A stretch of DNA of 64,000 nucleotides from Psychromonas sp. CNPT3 (GTDB lineage Bacteria; Pseudomonadota; Gammaproteobacteria; Enterobacterales; Psychromonadaceae), in assembly GCF_000153405.2 (NCBI RefSeq), contig NC_020802.1, positions 1,445,883 through 1,509,882 on the forward strand. The letters run 5' to 3'. Positions 34,221-44,636 of the stretch are shown piece after piece. The position numbers were made by a program, and so were the translations under genes. Numbering within the stretch: position 1 is the stretch's first letter; each line of letters begins with the position of its first letter. The notes beneath the pieces are model-generated. The model did not search any database. It was not told the origin of the DNA and worked only from the letters and a program-made list of their open reading frames with translations.

Positions 34221-35080
34221 TGCAGGGATTAACCGTAAATAATATAAGCGTAACCTACCGTAATGGTTTTAATGCATTAGAGAACGCAAGCTTTAGCCTG
34301 CCTAAAGGCTCGATCACTGCATTAGTGGGTATTAATGGCAGTGGGAAATCAACATTATTCAAATCTATTATGGGTTTTGTCTCCTTGAGTCAGGGTGAAG
34401 TGCTCATTCTTGATCTCCCTGTTAAAAAAGCATTAAAGCAAAACTTGGTGGCTTATGTGCCACAAAGTGAAGAGATTGACTGGAACTTTCCTATTTTAGT
34501 TGAAGATGTTGTCATGATGGGACGTTATGGTTTTATGGGGTTCTTGCGCCGTAGCTCGAAGAAAGATCATGAAATGGTAGAAGAAGCTTTGCAACGCGTG
34601 AATATGCAAGATTATCGTAAAAGGCAGATAGGTGAACTCTCTGGTGGGCAGAAAAAACGTATCTTTTTAGCACGCGCATTGGCGCAAGAGGGACAAGTCA
34701 TTTTACTTGATGAACCTTTTACCGGCGTTGACGTAAAAACTGAAGATCAAATAATGGCACTGCTTCGCGAGTTACGCGATGAAGGCAAGGTTATTTTAGT
34801 CTCTACCCATAATTTGGGTAATGTGCCTGATTTTTGTGATCGCACTATTTTGATAAACCGTACGATTTTAGCCGCGGGTGAAACTAAAAAAGTCTTTACC
34901 CAAGAGAATTTACAAAAAGCGTTTGGCGGGACGTTACGCCACTTTGTTTTATCGGGTAGCGACCTGCATAACGATGATGATGCGCGCAAAGTGACCGTTT
35001 TATCCGATCATGAGCGCCCTGTTGTCCTTTATGGTGAAGATCAAGCCGGCCCCGCTTTAACGGAGAGACATAAATGCTAG
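34220..35080 (+). CDS. sitB: Mn/Fe ABC transporter ATPase
   Basis: 286 residues; Walker [11 protein letters not shown]-loop [13 protein letters not shown], signature [10 protein letters not shown], Walker [13 protein letters not shown] and switch His in LVSTHNLG. The cytoplasmic ATPase that drives SitC and SitD. The last 30 residues are an extension typical of this family. It overlaps sitC by 7 nt, showing tight coupling. Confidence 0.95.
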   Translation: MQGLTVNNISVTYRNGFNALENASFSLPKGSITALVGINGSGKSTLFKSIMGFVSLSQGEVLILDLPVKKALKQNLVAYVPQSEEIDWNFPILVEDVVMMGRYGFMGFLRRSSKKDHEMVEEALQRVNMQDYRKRQIGELSGGQKKRIFLARALAQEGQVILLDEPFTGVDVKTEDQIMALLRELRDEGKVILVSTHNLGNVPDFCDRTILINRTILAAGETKKVFTQENLQKAFGGTLRHFVLSGSDLHNDDDARKVTVLSDHERPVVLYGEDQAGPALTERHKC

Positions 35081-35952
35081 ATTATTTATTAGAGCCCTTT
35101 CAATACCATTATATGATCAATGCCATTTTTGTAAGTGCACTCGTGGGCGCCGTTTGTGCCTTTTTATCGGTGTATTTAATGCTTAAAGGTTGGTCTTTAA
35201 TTGGTGATGCACTTTCTCACTCTATCGTACCCGGCGTGGCTGGGGCATATATGTTAGGTTTGCCCTTTTCTTTAGGCGCTTTCTTTTCAGGTGGGCTGGC
35301 TGCTACCACCATGTTATTTTTACAACGCCACTCAAAACTTAAAGAGGATGCCATTATAGGGCTGATTTTTACCTCTTTTTTTGGGTTAGGTTTGTTTATG
35401 GTTTCTTTGTCCCCTACTTCCGTCAACATTCAAACTATCGTCTTGGGTAATATCCTTGCGATCACGCCAGATGACACCATACAATTGATGATCATAGGCT
35501 TTGTTACTTTGCTGATTTTAACCTGCAAGTGGAAAGACTTTATGGTGTTGTTTTTTGATGAAAACCACGCAGTAAGCATTGGCCTTAACCCTACTTATTT
35601 AAAGATCCTCTTTTTCACCTTACTCAGCGCCTCAACCGTGGCAGCGTTACAAACCGTGGGTGCTTTTTTAGTGATTGCCATGGTGGTAACACCCGGTGCC
35701 AGCGCCTATTTACTGAGTGATAAATTTAGCCACGTTATTATCATCAGCGTTCTCATTGGTACGTTTAGCTCTTTATTTGGTGCTTATCTCAGTTATTTTG
35801 TCGATGGGGCGACCGGTGGCGTCATTATATTACTGCAAACACTCGTCTTTTTACTGTGTTTTGTTTTTGCGCCCAAACATGGGTTACTCGCAAGCAAAAG
35901 AAAATGTAAACAACATCATGTAAAAGAGGCACCCCATGCAGACACTCTTTGA
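35074..35952 (+). CDS. sitC: Mn/Fe ABC transporter permease
   Basis: 292 residues with about eight membrane helices of the ABC-3 family. The [19 protein letters not shown] loop and [18 protein letters not shown] are the family marks; the cytoplasmic coupling helix region is near [11 protein letters not shown]. Paired with SitD as the metal channel. It overlaps sitD by 17 nt. Confidence 0.93.
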   Translation: MLDYLLEPFQYHYMINAIFVSALVGAVCAFLSVYLMLKGWSLIGDALSHSIVPGVAGAYMLGLPFSLGAFFSGGLAATTMLFLQRHSKLKEDAIIGLIFTSFFGLGLFMVSLSPTSVNIQTIVLGNILAITPDDTIQLMIIGFVTLLILTCKWKDFMVLFFDENHAVSIGLNPTYLKILFFTLLSASTVAALQTVGAFLVIAMVVTPGASAYLLSDKFSHVIIISVLIGTFSSLFGAYLSYFVDGATGGVIILLQTLVFLLCFVFAPKHGLLASKRKCKQHHVKEAPHADTL

Positions 35953-36787
35953 TTTACTGATTGAACCTTTTAGTTATAGCTTTATGCAACAAGGTTTTCT
36001 CATTGTTATTTTACTGGCCATTCCCAGCGCTTTATTGTCTTGTTTTTTAGTGCTCAAAGGATGGTCGTTAATGGGAGATGCTATTTCTCATTCTGTTTTG
36101 CCGGGGATCGTGATTGCTTACATGTTAGCTATTCCCTACGCCATTGGCGCCTTTATTGCGGGCATTACCTGCGCAATATCGACAGGGTATATTTGTGATA
36201 ATAGCCGACTTAAAGAAGACACCGTGATGGGAATTGTCTTTTCTAGCATGTTTGCTTTAGGGCTTGTGATCATGACAAAAATCGAGTCTGACGTGCATCT
36301 TGATCGGATATTATTTGGCGACTTATTAGGGACAACTTGGCAAGATATTGGCGAAGTGGCTTGTATCAGCTTTATTGTTTCAGGTTTTATGATCATGAAA
36401 GGTAAAGACTTGCTGCTGTTTGTTTTTGACAAACAACACGCACAAGCGATTGGTTTACCCGTAAGGTTTTTACATTATGCGCTACTGACTGTTTTATCCT
36501 TAACGATCGTCTTCTCTTTAAAAGCGGTCGGCATGATTTTAGTTATCGCCTTATTAATTGCCCCAGGTAGTATCGCTTTTTTATTATCTAACAATTTTAT
36601 GAGTATGTTAAAGCTCTCAATACTGATCTCATGTAGTTGCTCTTTTTTAGGTGTGTATATTAGTTTCTATCTTGATAGCGCCCCTGCTCCGACAATTATT
36701 ATGATCATGAGTTTGCTGTTTATTATTGTTTTTATTATTACCAGTCAAACACAAAAACGCAGAGTCGCGGGTAATAGCAGAGGTTAA
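35936..36787 (+). CDS. sitD: Mn/Fe ABC transporter permease
   Basis: 283 residues, eight or so membrane helices, the second ABC-3 permease, with GDAISHSVLPGIVIAYMLA and RLKEDTVMGIVFSSMFALG parallel to SitC. It ends with a short basic tail (QTQKRRVAGNSRG). Last gene of the operon; a hairpin (36906-36938) follows after about 120 bases. Confidence 0.93.
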   Translation: MQTLFDLLIEPFSYSFMQQGFLIVILLAIPSALLSCFLVLKGWSLMGDAISHSVLPGIVIAYMLAIPYAIGAFIAGITCAISTGYICDNSRLKEDTVMGIVFSSMFALGLVIMTKIESDVHLDRILFGDLLGTTWQDIGEVACISFIVSGFMIMKGKDLLLFVFDKQHAQAIGLPVRFLHYALLTVLSLTIVFSLKAVGMILVIALLIAPGSIAFLLSNNFMSMLKLSILISCSCSFLGVYISFYLDSAPAPTIIMIMSLLFIIVFIITSQTQKRRVAGNSRG

Positions 36788-37904
36788 TACCATGAGGCGC
36801 GTATTTTAACGAAATTGTCAGCAGATCCTTCGATCCCATGCAATGGTCGTTATTTGTCTTTTTATAAGCTCGGCAATAACAACCTAAGCGATGTTTTAGC
36901 ATTAAACAGAGAAAGGTCTTAATAATGTCTTTCTCTGTGCGTGATGAGGTTTACAGGAGGAGTGTGATTGATATTTTTAAAACAAAGAAATGCTGTTGTT
37001 ATTTTGAGCGTCACACTTCTCTTTTGATATTAGTTTAGTGAAATCGTTAATAAAATAAAAAGCACCGCGATAAATCGCACGACTCTGCTGATTTATCCGC
37101 GTTCTGGGCGAGTTAACTCACGCTCATCACAACAAACCTGTGGCTTACACCATCAACCCCACATAAAAAACGCGGGTTTTTTACCTGTTTTTATTGATAT
37201 TTATCAAATATTTATTGAAATAATCGCTAAAATCGTACGCGTTTGTTTTTCTGAAATCTTGCTATGAGGCAGAGCAGTAAAGGCTTTTGCTCTTGTTTGT
37301 TGGTTTTTTGCCCGCTCTGTGTTGAAATCTGCTCCCTTATATCGCCTATCCCCAGAGTATTTGTCCTGTTTTTAATGCTTAATCGCTGAAAAACATAACA
37401 TTTATAAGTATCTATTAGTTAATATTTATACCTATACCTTTATTTACACTTGTATTTTTAGCTTCTATTTTCGCAAGTTGCAAAGAAATCACCTTGAAAT
37501 AACAGAGAGATAGATCCAAATATGTATAAAAATAGGGAATATTAAGCCTCTATTTGTGATCGCTCTCACTGACATTTATTTGTTTTTTATCTTCATTTTC
37601 ACAAAATATGTTTGACTTAAAATAGCTAACATGGTTTTATCTTATAAGAAGGTAAATGTTTTGCCTTCAGCATCAATAGATAACGCTTACAATAATAAAT
37701 AATGTATTATGATTTTATTCAAAGTGAGCGCAGAGAAAGCAGTAAAAAAATAATACTTTTTACGCCTTTCTTATATAAGCTTATCTTTTGATCACGATAA
37801 TATGTTCCTATAGGCTGTTACTCTATTTATTTTAGATAATGTGACGAGTTATTAAGGGAAAAATAACTAACTGACACATAAACAACAAAAAGGAATAGGA
37901 TAAT
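36788..37904. other. 1.1 kb intergenic region between sitD and brnQ
   Basis: No gene was seen on either strand. A strong hairpin ACAGAGAAAG / CTTTCTCTGT (36906-36938) lies near the sit end without a T-run, and AAAAAACGCGGGTTTTTT is at about 37167. The last 500 bases are very AT-rich and presumably hold the brnQ promoter. It may contain a small RNA, but no direct evidence was found. Confidence 0.55.
36906..36938 (+). terminator. Hairpin downstream of sitD
   Basis: A 10-bp perfect stem with a 13-nt loop about 120 bases past sitD. It lacks a clear T-run, so it may stabilise or attenuate rather than terminate. Confidence 0.45.
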
Positions 37905-39218
37905 ATGAATCAAAAATTATCGACATTCGATATCATCGGATTAGGTTTTATGAGTTTTGCCTTCTTTTTAGGCGCAGGAAATATCATTTTTCCACCACTT
38001 GCGGGCTCTCTAGCAGGTGAAAATATCGTACTTGCTACACTCGGATTTTTAGTTACCGCAGTAGGTCTACCCCTCATTACATTAATAGCCGTGGCGAAAG
38101 CCGGTGGTGGTTTAACGACGATGGCAAAATATTTGCCTGCAAAAATTGCGACCTTACTTGCTTTAGTTATCTTTATTATTATCGGTCCAAGCTTTGCAAC
38201 ACCAAGAACCGCTTTAGTCGCGTTTGAAGTGGGTATTCGTCCTTTGATAAGCGATGCAAATGCAACGCATCTTGCTATCTTTTCAGTCTTATTCTTTATT
38301 GTTGTTGCTGGACTTTCTATTTCAACAGGCAAATTATTAGATATGGTTGGTAAAGTGATCACACCTTTACTTATCGTGTTATTAATTATTTTAGCCACGA
38401 CTGTATTTATGAATCCTCTTGCTGATATTGGTCAAGCTTCTGCAGATTATGCTGCGACTCCTTTTGTTAAAGGCGTTCTTGAAGGCTATAACACAATGGA
38501 TACGCTGGGCGCGCTTGTGTTTGGTATGTTGATTATTAATGTTATCAAATCAAAAGGTATCACTTCACGTACCGTGCAATATAAATACCTTGTCATTTCA
38601 GGTTTAATTGCTGCACTGGGCTTAACGTTTGTTTATGTTTCTCTTTTCTATCTTGGTGCTACAAGCCAAGGTGTTGCGATGAATGTTAGCAATGGTGGCG
38701 AGATTATTTCCCTTTATGTACAAGCTCTTTTTGGTGCACCGGGACAATACTTATTATCACTTGTTGTAGGTTTAGCTTGTTTAACTACCGCGGTTGGCCT
38801 AGTAAGTGCAATGTCTGACTTCTTAGTTGAGTTAAAGCCAAACTGGAACAGAAAAATGTTAGTTGTTGCCAATTGTATCTTATGTGCATTTGTTACCAAC
38901 GTCGGCCTAAGTCAATTAATCACTCTTTCAATTCCGGTCTTATTTACCATTTATCCGGTTGCGATTGCATTAGTTGCGCTAACTTATGCGAAAGAGAAAC
39001 TTGATAATAAACCTTTATCTTATGCTTTTGTTCTTAGTGTCTCTCTTGCTTTTGGCTTGTTAGATGGTATGAAAGTAACGGGCGTAAATGTAGATATGTT
39101 CTCATTCCTACCGATGTTTGATCAAGGTATGGCATGGTTATTACCAACTATCGTTGCACTCCTTATTGCAATGTTTGTTTTAAAAGCTAAAAAAGAGAAA
39201 ACCTTAGTTTCTGCTTAA
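37905..39218 (+). CDS. brnQ: Branched-chain amino acid carrier (LIVCS family)
   Basis: 437 residues with about 12 membrane helices, an inner-membrane sodium- or proton-coupled Leu/Ile/Val importer. The N-terminus FFLGAGNIIFPPLAGSLAGE and VTAVGLPLITLIAVAKAGGG is the BrnQ family signature; GPSFATPRTALVAFEVGI follows, and LTTAVGLVSAMSDFLVEL lies in the second half. AAAAAGGAATAGG precedes the ATG. It is monocistronic with its own terminator. Confidence 0.95.
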   Translation: MNQKLSTFDIIGLGFMSFAFFLGAGNIIFPPLAGSLAGENIVLATLGFLVTAVGLPLITLIAVAKAGGGLTTMAKYLPAKIATLLALVIFIIIGPSFATPRTALVAFEVGIRPLISDANATHLAIFSVLFFIVVAGLSISTGKLLDMVGKVITPLLIVLLIILATTVFMNPLADIGQASADYAATPFVKGVLEGYNTMDTLGALVFGMLIINVIKSKGITSRTVQYKYLVISGLIAALGLTFVYVSLFYLGATSQGVAMNVSNGGEIISLYVQALFGAPGQYLLSLVVGLACLTTAVGLVSAMSDFLVELKPNWNRKMLVVANCILCAFVTNVGLSQLITLSIPVLFTIYPVAIALVALTYAKEKLDNKPLSYAFVLSVSLAFGLLDGMKVTGVNVDMFSFLPMFDQGMAWLLPTIVALLIAMFVLKAKKEKTLVSA

Positions 39219-39240
39219 TGCATTCAGGTTTATCTTCTTT

Positions 39241-39270
39241 ATAAAAAATCCGCTCCGGCGGATTTTTTTT
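39241..39270 (+). terminator. Rho-independent terminator of brnQ
   Basis: AAAATCCGC-TCCG-GCGGATTTT with an eight-T tail, 22 bases after the stop codon. Confidence 0.95.
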
Positions 39271-39283
39271 GTCTGCAATGATA

Positions 39284-39457
39284 ATACCAAAGGAACTAAA
39301 AAGGTTACCCGTCTTGCTTGTTGAAATTATCCCACCCTGCGTTGTGAGTTTTGAAGTGAGAACAACACTCTCCTACAACACTCTCCTACAACTCTCGCCT
39401 TGCTAGTGTTAATTTTTCCTGCGCAATACATGAAAACTTAATTAATTCCTTTGGTAT
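39284..39457 (-). repeat. Dispersed miniature element, copy D
   Basis: Complete in the opposite orientation: ATACCAAAGGAACTA at the left end, TTAATTCCTTTGGTAT at the right. It has a small internal duplication (ACACTCTCCTACA twice), making it 174 bp. It lies between the brnQ terminator and purC, so it may affect purC leader RNA. Confidence 0.95.
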
Positions 39458-39528
39458 AAGCCTCTTATTATCTGTTATTATTCAAACGCAATTTGTACTA
39501 TTTTGAAAATAACCTATAGGATGTTTTT

Positions 39529-40641
39529 ATGAGTTTTGCCGACCAAGTTTTAGCCGTTAATAATGATCTGCCTATTCGCACCGACCAACCCGTCCATAAT
39601 GGAAAAGTTCGCTCTGTATATTGGTTAACCGCAGCCGACAGCGCCCGCCTTATCAAAGAAAAAAATTATGATGTCGCAAGTGATGCTCCGTTAGCTATTA
39701 TGGTGATCAGCGATCGCATTTCTGCTTTTGATTGTATCTGGCATGCTGAAAATAATCTGCAAGGTGTTCCTGGTAAAGGTGCCGCCTTAAATGCTATTTC
39801 GAGCCATTGGTTTAAATTATTCAAACAGCAAGGTTTAGCTGACAGTCATATCTTAGATATTCCTCATCCTTTAGTTTGGATAGTACAAAAAGCTAAACCG
39901 ATCATGATCGAAGCTATCGCAAGACAATATATTACGGGGTCAATGTGGCGTGCATATAGCCAAGGCGAGCGTGAATTTTGTGGGATAAAGATCAACGATG
40001 GGTTGAAAAAAGATCAGAAGCTTGCAGAGTTATTGGTAACGCCTTCGACCAAAGGTATTTTAAAAGATATTCCCGGCGTCCCTGCCGTTGACGATGTGAA
40101 TATCACGCGCAAAAATATCGAAGATAACTTTTTATCTTTTAACTTTACGCACGTAGAGCATATTGCGCAATATGAAAAATTATTACGTGAAGGCTTTAAT
40201 GTTATCAGTGAGGCACTCGCTGATGTTAAACAAATATTTGTCGATACTAAATTTGAATTCGGTTATGTGACTGATAAAGCCGGCAATGAAAAAATTATTT
40301 ATATGGATGAAGTTGGTACGCCAGACTCTTCGCGAATTTGGGATGAAGAGCAATACACACAAGGAAATATTGTTGAGAACTCTAAAGAAGATTTCAGACA
40401 GTTTTTGTTAAAACATTTCCCCGATGCCGATGTATTATTAAATAAAGATCGTATGCTTGAGCGCGCAGAGCTTGCTAAAAATAATGCGTTACCCGTTGAT
40501 GCACTTATGAAAATTTCAGAAACATATTGTCAGATTGCAGAAAAAATTATTGGTGAAAAAATAGTAATCTCGAAAGATCCAAAAGCTGAAATAATTTTAA
40601 TTTTAAAAGAACAATACCAATTGATTGATAGTATTAATTAA
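39529..40641 (+). CDS. purC: Phosphoribosylaminoimidazole-succinocarboxamide synthase, long form
   Basis: 370 residues, the long SAICAR synthase seen in Vibrio and relatives (E. coli has 237). It joins CAIR to aspartate with ATP in purine synthesis. [49 protein letters not shown] and [13 protein letters not shown] are the family motifs. AGGA before the ATG is acceptable. Monocistronic. Confidence 0.95.
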   Translation: MSFADQVLAVNNDLPIRTDQPVHNGKVRSVYWLTAADSARLIKEKNYDVASDAPLAIMVISDRISAFDCIWHAENNLQGVPGKGAALNAISSHWFKLFKQQGLADSHILDIPHPLVWIVQKAKPIMIEAIARQYITGSMWRAYSQGEREFCGIKINDGLKKDQKLAELLVTPSTKGILKDIPGVPAVDDVNITRKNIEDNFLSFNFTHVEHIAQYEKLLREGFNVISEALADVKQIFVDTKFEFGYVTDKAGNEKIIYMDEVGTPDSSRIWDEEQYTQGNIVENSKEDFRQFLLKHFPDADVLLNKDRMLERAELAKNNALPVDALMKISETYCQIAEKIIGEKIVISKDPKAEIILILKEQYQLIDSIN

Positions 40642-40722
40642 TTGATCGTGAACGACTCTCTTTAATAAAAAAGATTTTGTTTTCGTAACAAGATCTTTTT
40701 ACTTTTAAAAAGTAAAAAGCAA

Positions 40723-40756
40723 AAAAAACCAACGAAGAAATTCGTTGGTTTTTTTA
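40723..40756. terminator. Bidirectional terminator between purC and bamC
   Basis: Perfect stem AACCAACGAA / TTCGTTGGTT flanked by runs of A and T, so it can end both convergent genes. Confidence 0.93.
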
Positions 40757-40777
40757 TTTAAGACGTCATATTTTTAT

Positions 40778-41902
40778 TTATAATTTTTTACTTTGAACTT
40801 CATTTAATAATAATACTTGTCGTACTTTGTCTGTAATACTCAAATATATTTCAGTCACTAATGCATCTTTTAATGGTTTTTTATTTTCATCTAACCAAAT
40901 GAGAGCACTACTGTCCGCGGTCGCTTCTCCGAGCTGAATATTATACTGAGCATTTTTTAATTCAAACGGATGTAAATTATTTTCTGCCCAATAATCATCA
41001 CTCGGCGCACTGTATTTTAATAACATCGAGCCTAAGTTTTTATCACTCTTAATAATTTCAAAATTAAGTAAGGTCAATAATGATGGAAGCTCTTGCCACG
41101 TTTTTTCAAAACTTTCACTCACTAGCCAAGCCATTTGATGATTTTCATCAAAGCCAAGTTTAATCGGTAAAGGTTGCGAGCCTATATTTTGTAATGCGTG
41201 TTTTTCTTTTTGCTGATATGAAAAAAGTAACAAATCATTAATGAGTCGCGTTTCTATATTTTGTTTGTTTTTTTCGGTGAGTTTAAATTCTAAAAGCTCA
41301 CTGTCATTTTTTTCTGAGTAACTCAGTAACCTAACCGTTAGGTTTACACGGTGTGATTGTTGCTCTGCACTGACTTTAATAGAAAAAGAAGAGGCTTTAT
41401 TAATTGTATTTTTATTTAAAAAATTACCAAAACTTATTTCTTCTTTAATCTCGACGGGTTCAATCGTGTCACCGTTATTTTTGGCAAGTGTATAGGTTGC
41501 ATTTTTAGAGATTAAAAAATCATTCAGCAGCGTCGAAACTTTTGACGTTAACTCTTGTTGTGATTGAAAATCATTAAACCAAATACGCGTACCTTGCGAA
41601 TGATCTTTATCTTCGATGATCCCATCCATAATTTTAATTAATTGTGTGGGTGGGCGAATATCAACCGCGTCAGCGCGTAAACCATTATCTTTTTGATATT
41701 GGCTTAACTTAGGGATCACAAACAGATCGCGACTCTCATCTTGAGTATATCCTGTCGTAATATATTTAGTGTTGAGCGTAGATTCTTGATAATTAAAAGG
41801 ACCATTCGCTTGCATACGTGTATCAAAACGCGCACAGCCAGTCATTGAAATCATGACCGCTATACTGAGTGTGATATGACTTTTTTTAAATTGTTTTATC
41901 AT
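40778..41902 (-). CDS. bamC: Outer-membrane assembly lipoprotein BamC
   Basis: 374 residues, lipoprotein signal ending MISMTGC (lipid Cys at 23). The N-terminal unstructured part (NYQESTLNTKYITTGYTQDE, DLFVIPKLSQYQKDNGLRAD) is the segment that binds BamD; two helix-grip domains follow. It serves the BAM complex that folds beta-barrels. The start codon overlaps the dapA stop codon (ATGA), the conserved dapA-bamC (nlpB) arrangement. Confidence 0.92.
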   Translation of the reverse strand: MIKQFKKSHITLSIAVMISMTGCARFDTRMQANGPFNYQESTLNTKYITTGYTQDESRDLFVIPKLSQYQKDNGLRADAVDIRPPTQLIKIMDGIIEDKDHSQGTRIWFNDFQSQQELTSKVSTLLNDFLISKNATYTLAKNNGDTIEPVEIKEEISFGNFLNKNTINKASSFSIKVSAEQQSHRVNLTVRLLSYSEKNDSELLEFKLTEKNKQNIETRLINDLLLFSYQQKEKHALQNIGSQPLPIKLGFDENHQMAWLVSESFEKTWQELPSLLTLLNFEIIKSDKNLGSMLLKYSAPSDDYWAENNLHPFELKNAQYNIQLGEATADSSALIWLDENKKPLKDALVTEIYLSITDKVRQVLLLNEVQSKKL

Positions 41903-42780
41903 GAAATTAATTTAACTTCTGTTAAGGCATTTTCTAACGTCTGTTGATATTTTACATCGAGTATTGTCAAAGGTAATCTGCAATCTGCTGATGATATCAG
42001 GCCTAATTTTGCACAGGCCCATTTTACAGGGATAGGATTTGCTTCTATAAAAAGTGTGTCATACAAAGGTATTAATTGCGCATTAATCTTTAATGCTGCC
42101 TTAGTATCACCAGATATTGCAAGCTGACTCATTGTATTCATGAGTTGCGGTGCAATATTACAGCTCACTGAAATAACACCATCTCCGCCTTGTAACATAA
42201 AGTCACAGCACGTAGCATCATCACCGCTGTAGAGTAAAAAGTTTTCAGGTACTAATTTTTTAATGCTTAAAAGACGAGATAAATCACCGGTTGCTTCTTT
42301 AATACCAATAATATTATCTATTTTAGCCAAGCGGCCGATTGTTTCAGGCAATAAATCAACCGCTGTTCTTGCCGGCACATTGTAAAGTATTTGCGGTAAT
42401 TTTGAGGACTGTGCAATGTGTTTAAAGTGCTGATAAAGCCCTTCTTGCGTCGGTTTATTATAATAAGGGGTCACGTTTAATCCGGCAACAATGCCGCTAT
42501 TTTCTAAGCGCTGGCTCATTTCAATGGCAACCGCTGTTGAGTTAGCACCATTTCCGGCAATAACATCAATACGTCCCGCAGCATATTCAAGGGTTTTTAA
42601 TACGACCTTAATATGTTCATCACAACTGAGCGTTGCAGATTCTCCCGTTGTTCCCATAGAAACGATGGCAGCAGTACCTGCTTTAATATGAAATTCGACA
42701 AGTTTTCTTAATGCAATAAAATCGATTTCACCACTTTCTTGCATAGGCGTCACAAGTGCGACGATACAGCCTGTTAGCAT
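41899..42780 (-). CDS. dapA: 4-hydroxy-tetrahydrodipicolinate synthase
   Basis: 293 residues, full length. It condenses pyruvate and aspartate-semialdehyde for lysine and diaminopimelate. Schiff-base lysine K161 in IGIKEATGD; Y133 in LYNVPART; T44/T45 in GTTGESATL and Y107 in TPYYNKP of the catalytic triad; R138. First gene of the dapA-bamC pair. Confidence 0.97.
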   Translation of the reverse strand: MLTGCIVALVTPMQESGEIDFIALRKLVEFHIKAGTAAIVSMGTTGESATLSCDEHIKVVLKTLEYAAGRIDVIAGNGANSTAVAIEMSQRLENSGIVAGLNVTPYYNKPTQEGLYQHFKHIAQSSKLPQILYNVPARTAVDLLPETIGRLAKIDNIIGIKEATGDLSRLLSIKKLVPENFLLYSGDDATCCDFMLQGGDGVISVSCNIAPQLMNTMSQLAISGDTKAALKINAQLIPLYDTLFIEANPIPVKWACAKLGLISSADCRLPLTILDVKYQQTLENALTEVKLIS

Positions 42781-42885
42781 CTTAAGCTCCTCTTTAATAT
42801 CTCCTTAATATTACTTTTGCAACGCATTAAAAACAAGGATTAAAATGAATAGATTTAACTTCTTTTTAATAAAAACAGCGGTTTA

Positions 42886-43359
42886 TTAAAAAGCATAGCC
42901 ATGTGCACCTAACATTGCCCCGCCAATAGCGATTAAGCTGATACTCAGTAAAATAATATGCATGATATGTAACTGATTAAATGTTTTTTGACTATCAATT
43001 AAGGCTTGTTTTTTAAACCAAGCATGTAAAAACAAGGGTTCAAATACAAACAGCACTAAACTGAACACCAACCAAACAAAAACCATTAAATGCATCCACC
43101 AAAAACGCAGTTCTAAAAAGCGATCCCAAATCTGCATAAACTCAATTAAATAAATGCCGGAGAAAAAAGTTAATAACGTGGTTATTTTGGCTTGTTTAGC
43201 AAACTTGCCTTCTAGTTTCTCAAATAAAAACATACGATCATCCACATCAGGCAATAACTTTAATGAGGGAATTAAAATCAATGTGACAAAGGATACCCCG
43301 CCAATCCATAACACTACCGCTAAAACATGTAATGCTCGTGCACCAAAATAAAGATCCAT
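42886..43359 (-). CDS. CopD-like inner-membrane protein
   Basis: 157 residues with four membrane helices, beginning RALHVLAVVLWIGGVSFVTLILIP as in CopD-like and related heme or copper-associated membrane families; His residues (H11, H90, H111 and H131 region) lie in or near helices and could bind a metal or heme. The function is not clear. It is separated from dapA by about 100 bases on the same strand. Confidence 0.65.
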   Translation of the reverse strand: MDLYFGARALHVLAVVLWIGGVSFVTLILIPSLKLLPDVDDRMFLFEKLEGKFAKQAKITTLLTFFSGIYLIEFMQIWDRFLELRFWWMHLMVFVWLVFSLVLFVFEPLFLHAWFKKQALIDSQKTFNQLHIMHIILLSISLIAIGGAMLGAHGYAF

Positions 43360-43442
43360 ATGCTTAACTCATATCAAAAATATTATCCTAGCATTATACT
43401 CAAGTATTATCTTTGATCTTGCGACGCCTTTTATTTTGACTT

Positions 43443-43603
43443 ATAGCAAAGGAATTAATGAAGTTTTCATGTATTGCGCAGAGAAAATTAACACTAGCAA
43501 GGCGAGAGTTGTAGGAGATAGTTGTTCTCACTTCAAAACTCACAACGCAGGTAGGGATAATTTCAACAAGCAAGATGGGTAACCTTTTTAATTCCTTTGG
43601 TAT
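43443..43603 (+). repeat. Dispersed miniature element, copy E
   Basis: Complete, 161 bp: ATAGCAAAGGAATTAATGAAG to TAATTCCTTTGGTAT. It is directly followed, after TA, by copy F in the same direction. Confidence 0.93.
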
Positions 43604-43605
43604 TA

Positions 43606-43766
43606 ATACCAAAGGAATTAATGAAGTTTTCATGTATTGCGCAGGAAAAATTAACACTAGCAAGGCGAGAGTTGTAGGAGAGTGTTGTTATCACTTCAAA
43701 ACTCACAACGCAGGGTGGGATAATTTCAACAAGCAAGACGGGTAACCTTTTTAGTTCCTTTGGTAT
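43606..43766 (+). repeat. Dispersed miniature element, copy F
   Basis: Complete, 161 bp, ATACCAAAGGAATTAATG to TAGTTCCTTTGGTAT. It differs from copy E at about a dozen positions (for example GCAGGAAAAATT against GCAGAGAAAATT), so it is not a fresh duplication. E and F are separated only by TA, which fits a TA target. Confidence 0.95.
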
Positions 43767-43915
43767 TAACGAGCGTTTAGTGCGACGTCTAATACAAAAT
43801 AAGCAAGGCAAGTGGGCTATCTGTTAGCTCATTTCTTATATTTAAGCGCTTCTTCTTGTTAGATCCAGAGGGGCCTGTATAATTTGGTTTTATTTATTAT
43901 TATTATTAGGCAAAC

Positions 43916-44560
43916 ATGGCTCTTTTTTCTGAAGAAATGTACAAATTATTGGACCTCGCATTATCCGAACTTAACGCGTCTCATGAAAGCGGTCGCACCC
44001 CACAGAATGATCTCAATGAAGCTCATTACTTGGGCGCGTGGGTAACCACTGCAATGAAGAAAAAGCGTTTTGATTCTATTGTTTTAAGCTCGCTTAAAAA
44101 TTGGCAAAGTAAAGCGCGTAGTTTAGGACGCAATGCAGGCCTTAAAGATCAATTTATTTACTTAGAGCGTTGTTATAGCCAGATCTTAGACTCAGATAAA
44201 AAGATACAAGCAGTGACGCGTGACCAGTTTGAAGCTTTTTATAAGACATTAAGTGCTGCACAATGGATGGTGACAACCGATACGGTTGTTGTCGATAAAA
44301 TGAAATGTCATAGTTCAGGTGATTCATCACTTGTTGCTTGTAAAGCACAAATGGATACGCATTTTAATGAAAAAGGTGACTTAATTAAGCCGATCTCTTT
44401 TTATATTCGAGGCGATGTTCAAGAGGCAGTTAAACTGGCCTTTGCTGCAAATGTATTATTACATAAGAAAACGGATCATAAATCTAGAGTAAAATACCAT
44501 GGTGAATACGTGGTTTACGTGCACAATGATGGTGAGTTTTTACCTGAATTCCCTTTATAA
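43916..44560 (+). CDS. Hypothetical soluble protein
   Basis: 214 residues without a signal or membrane helix; not recognised with certainty. The N-terminal half is helical (MYKLLDLALSELNASH, YLGAWVTTAMKKKRFDS, LSSLKNWQSKARSLGRNAGLK), the second half alternates strands and helices and ends YHGEYVVYVHNDGEFLPEFPL. The start has ATTAGGCAAAC upstream. Flanked by miniature elements on both sides. Confidence 0.65.
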   Translation: MALFSEEMYKLLDLALSELNASHESGRTPQNDLNEAHYLGAWVTTAMKKKRFDSIVLSSLKNWQSKARSLGRNAGLKDQFIYLERCYSQILDSDKKIQAVTRDQFEAFYKTLSAAQWMVTTDTVVVDKMKCHSSGDSSLVACKAQMDTHFNEKGDLIKPISFYIRGDVQEAVKLAFAANVLLHKKTDHKSRVKYHGEYVVYVHNDGEFLPEFPL

Positions 44561-44568
44561 ATACAATT

Positions 44569-44617
44569 AAGTGCGATTTAAAACGGATTGTTTTTAATCC
44601 TTTTTATCACACTTTTT
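44569..44617 (+). terminator. Possible terminator after the 43916-44560 gene
   Basis: Imperfect stem AAGTGCGATT / ATCACACTT with an inner GGATT/AATCC stem and a TTTTTA tail, directly downstream of the stop codon. Confidence 0.5.
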
Positions 44618-44636
44618 ATTAAGCACTTTTAACTTA

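Noticed and set aside
36788-37904. A riboswitch or attenuator before brnQ
   Set aside because: No recognisable aptamer, leader peptide or terminator/antiterminator pair was found close to the start codon.
43400-43811. Two minus-strand open frames of 82-87 codons over the miniature elements
   Set aside because: They translate the inverted-end repeats E and F, share repeated segments with each other, and lack a ribosome site; no protein family is visible.
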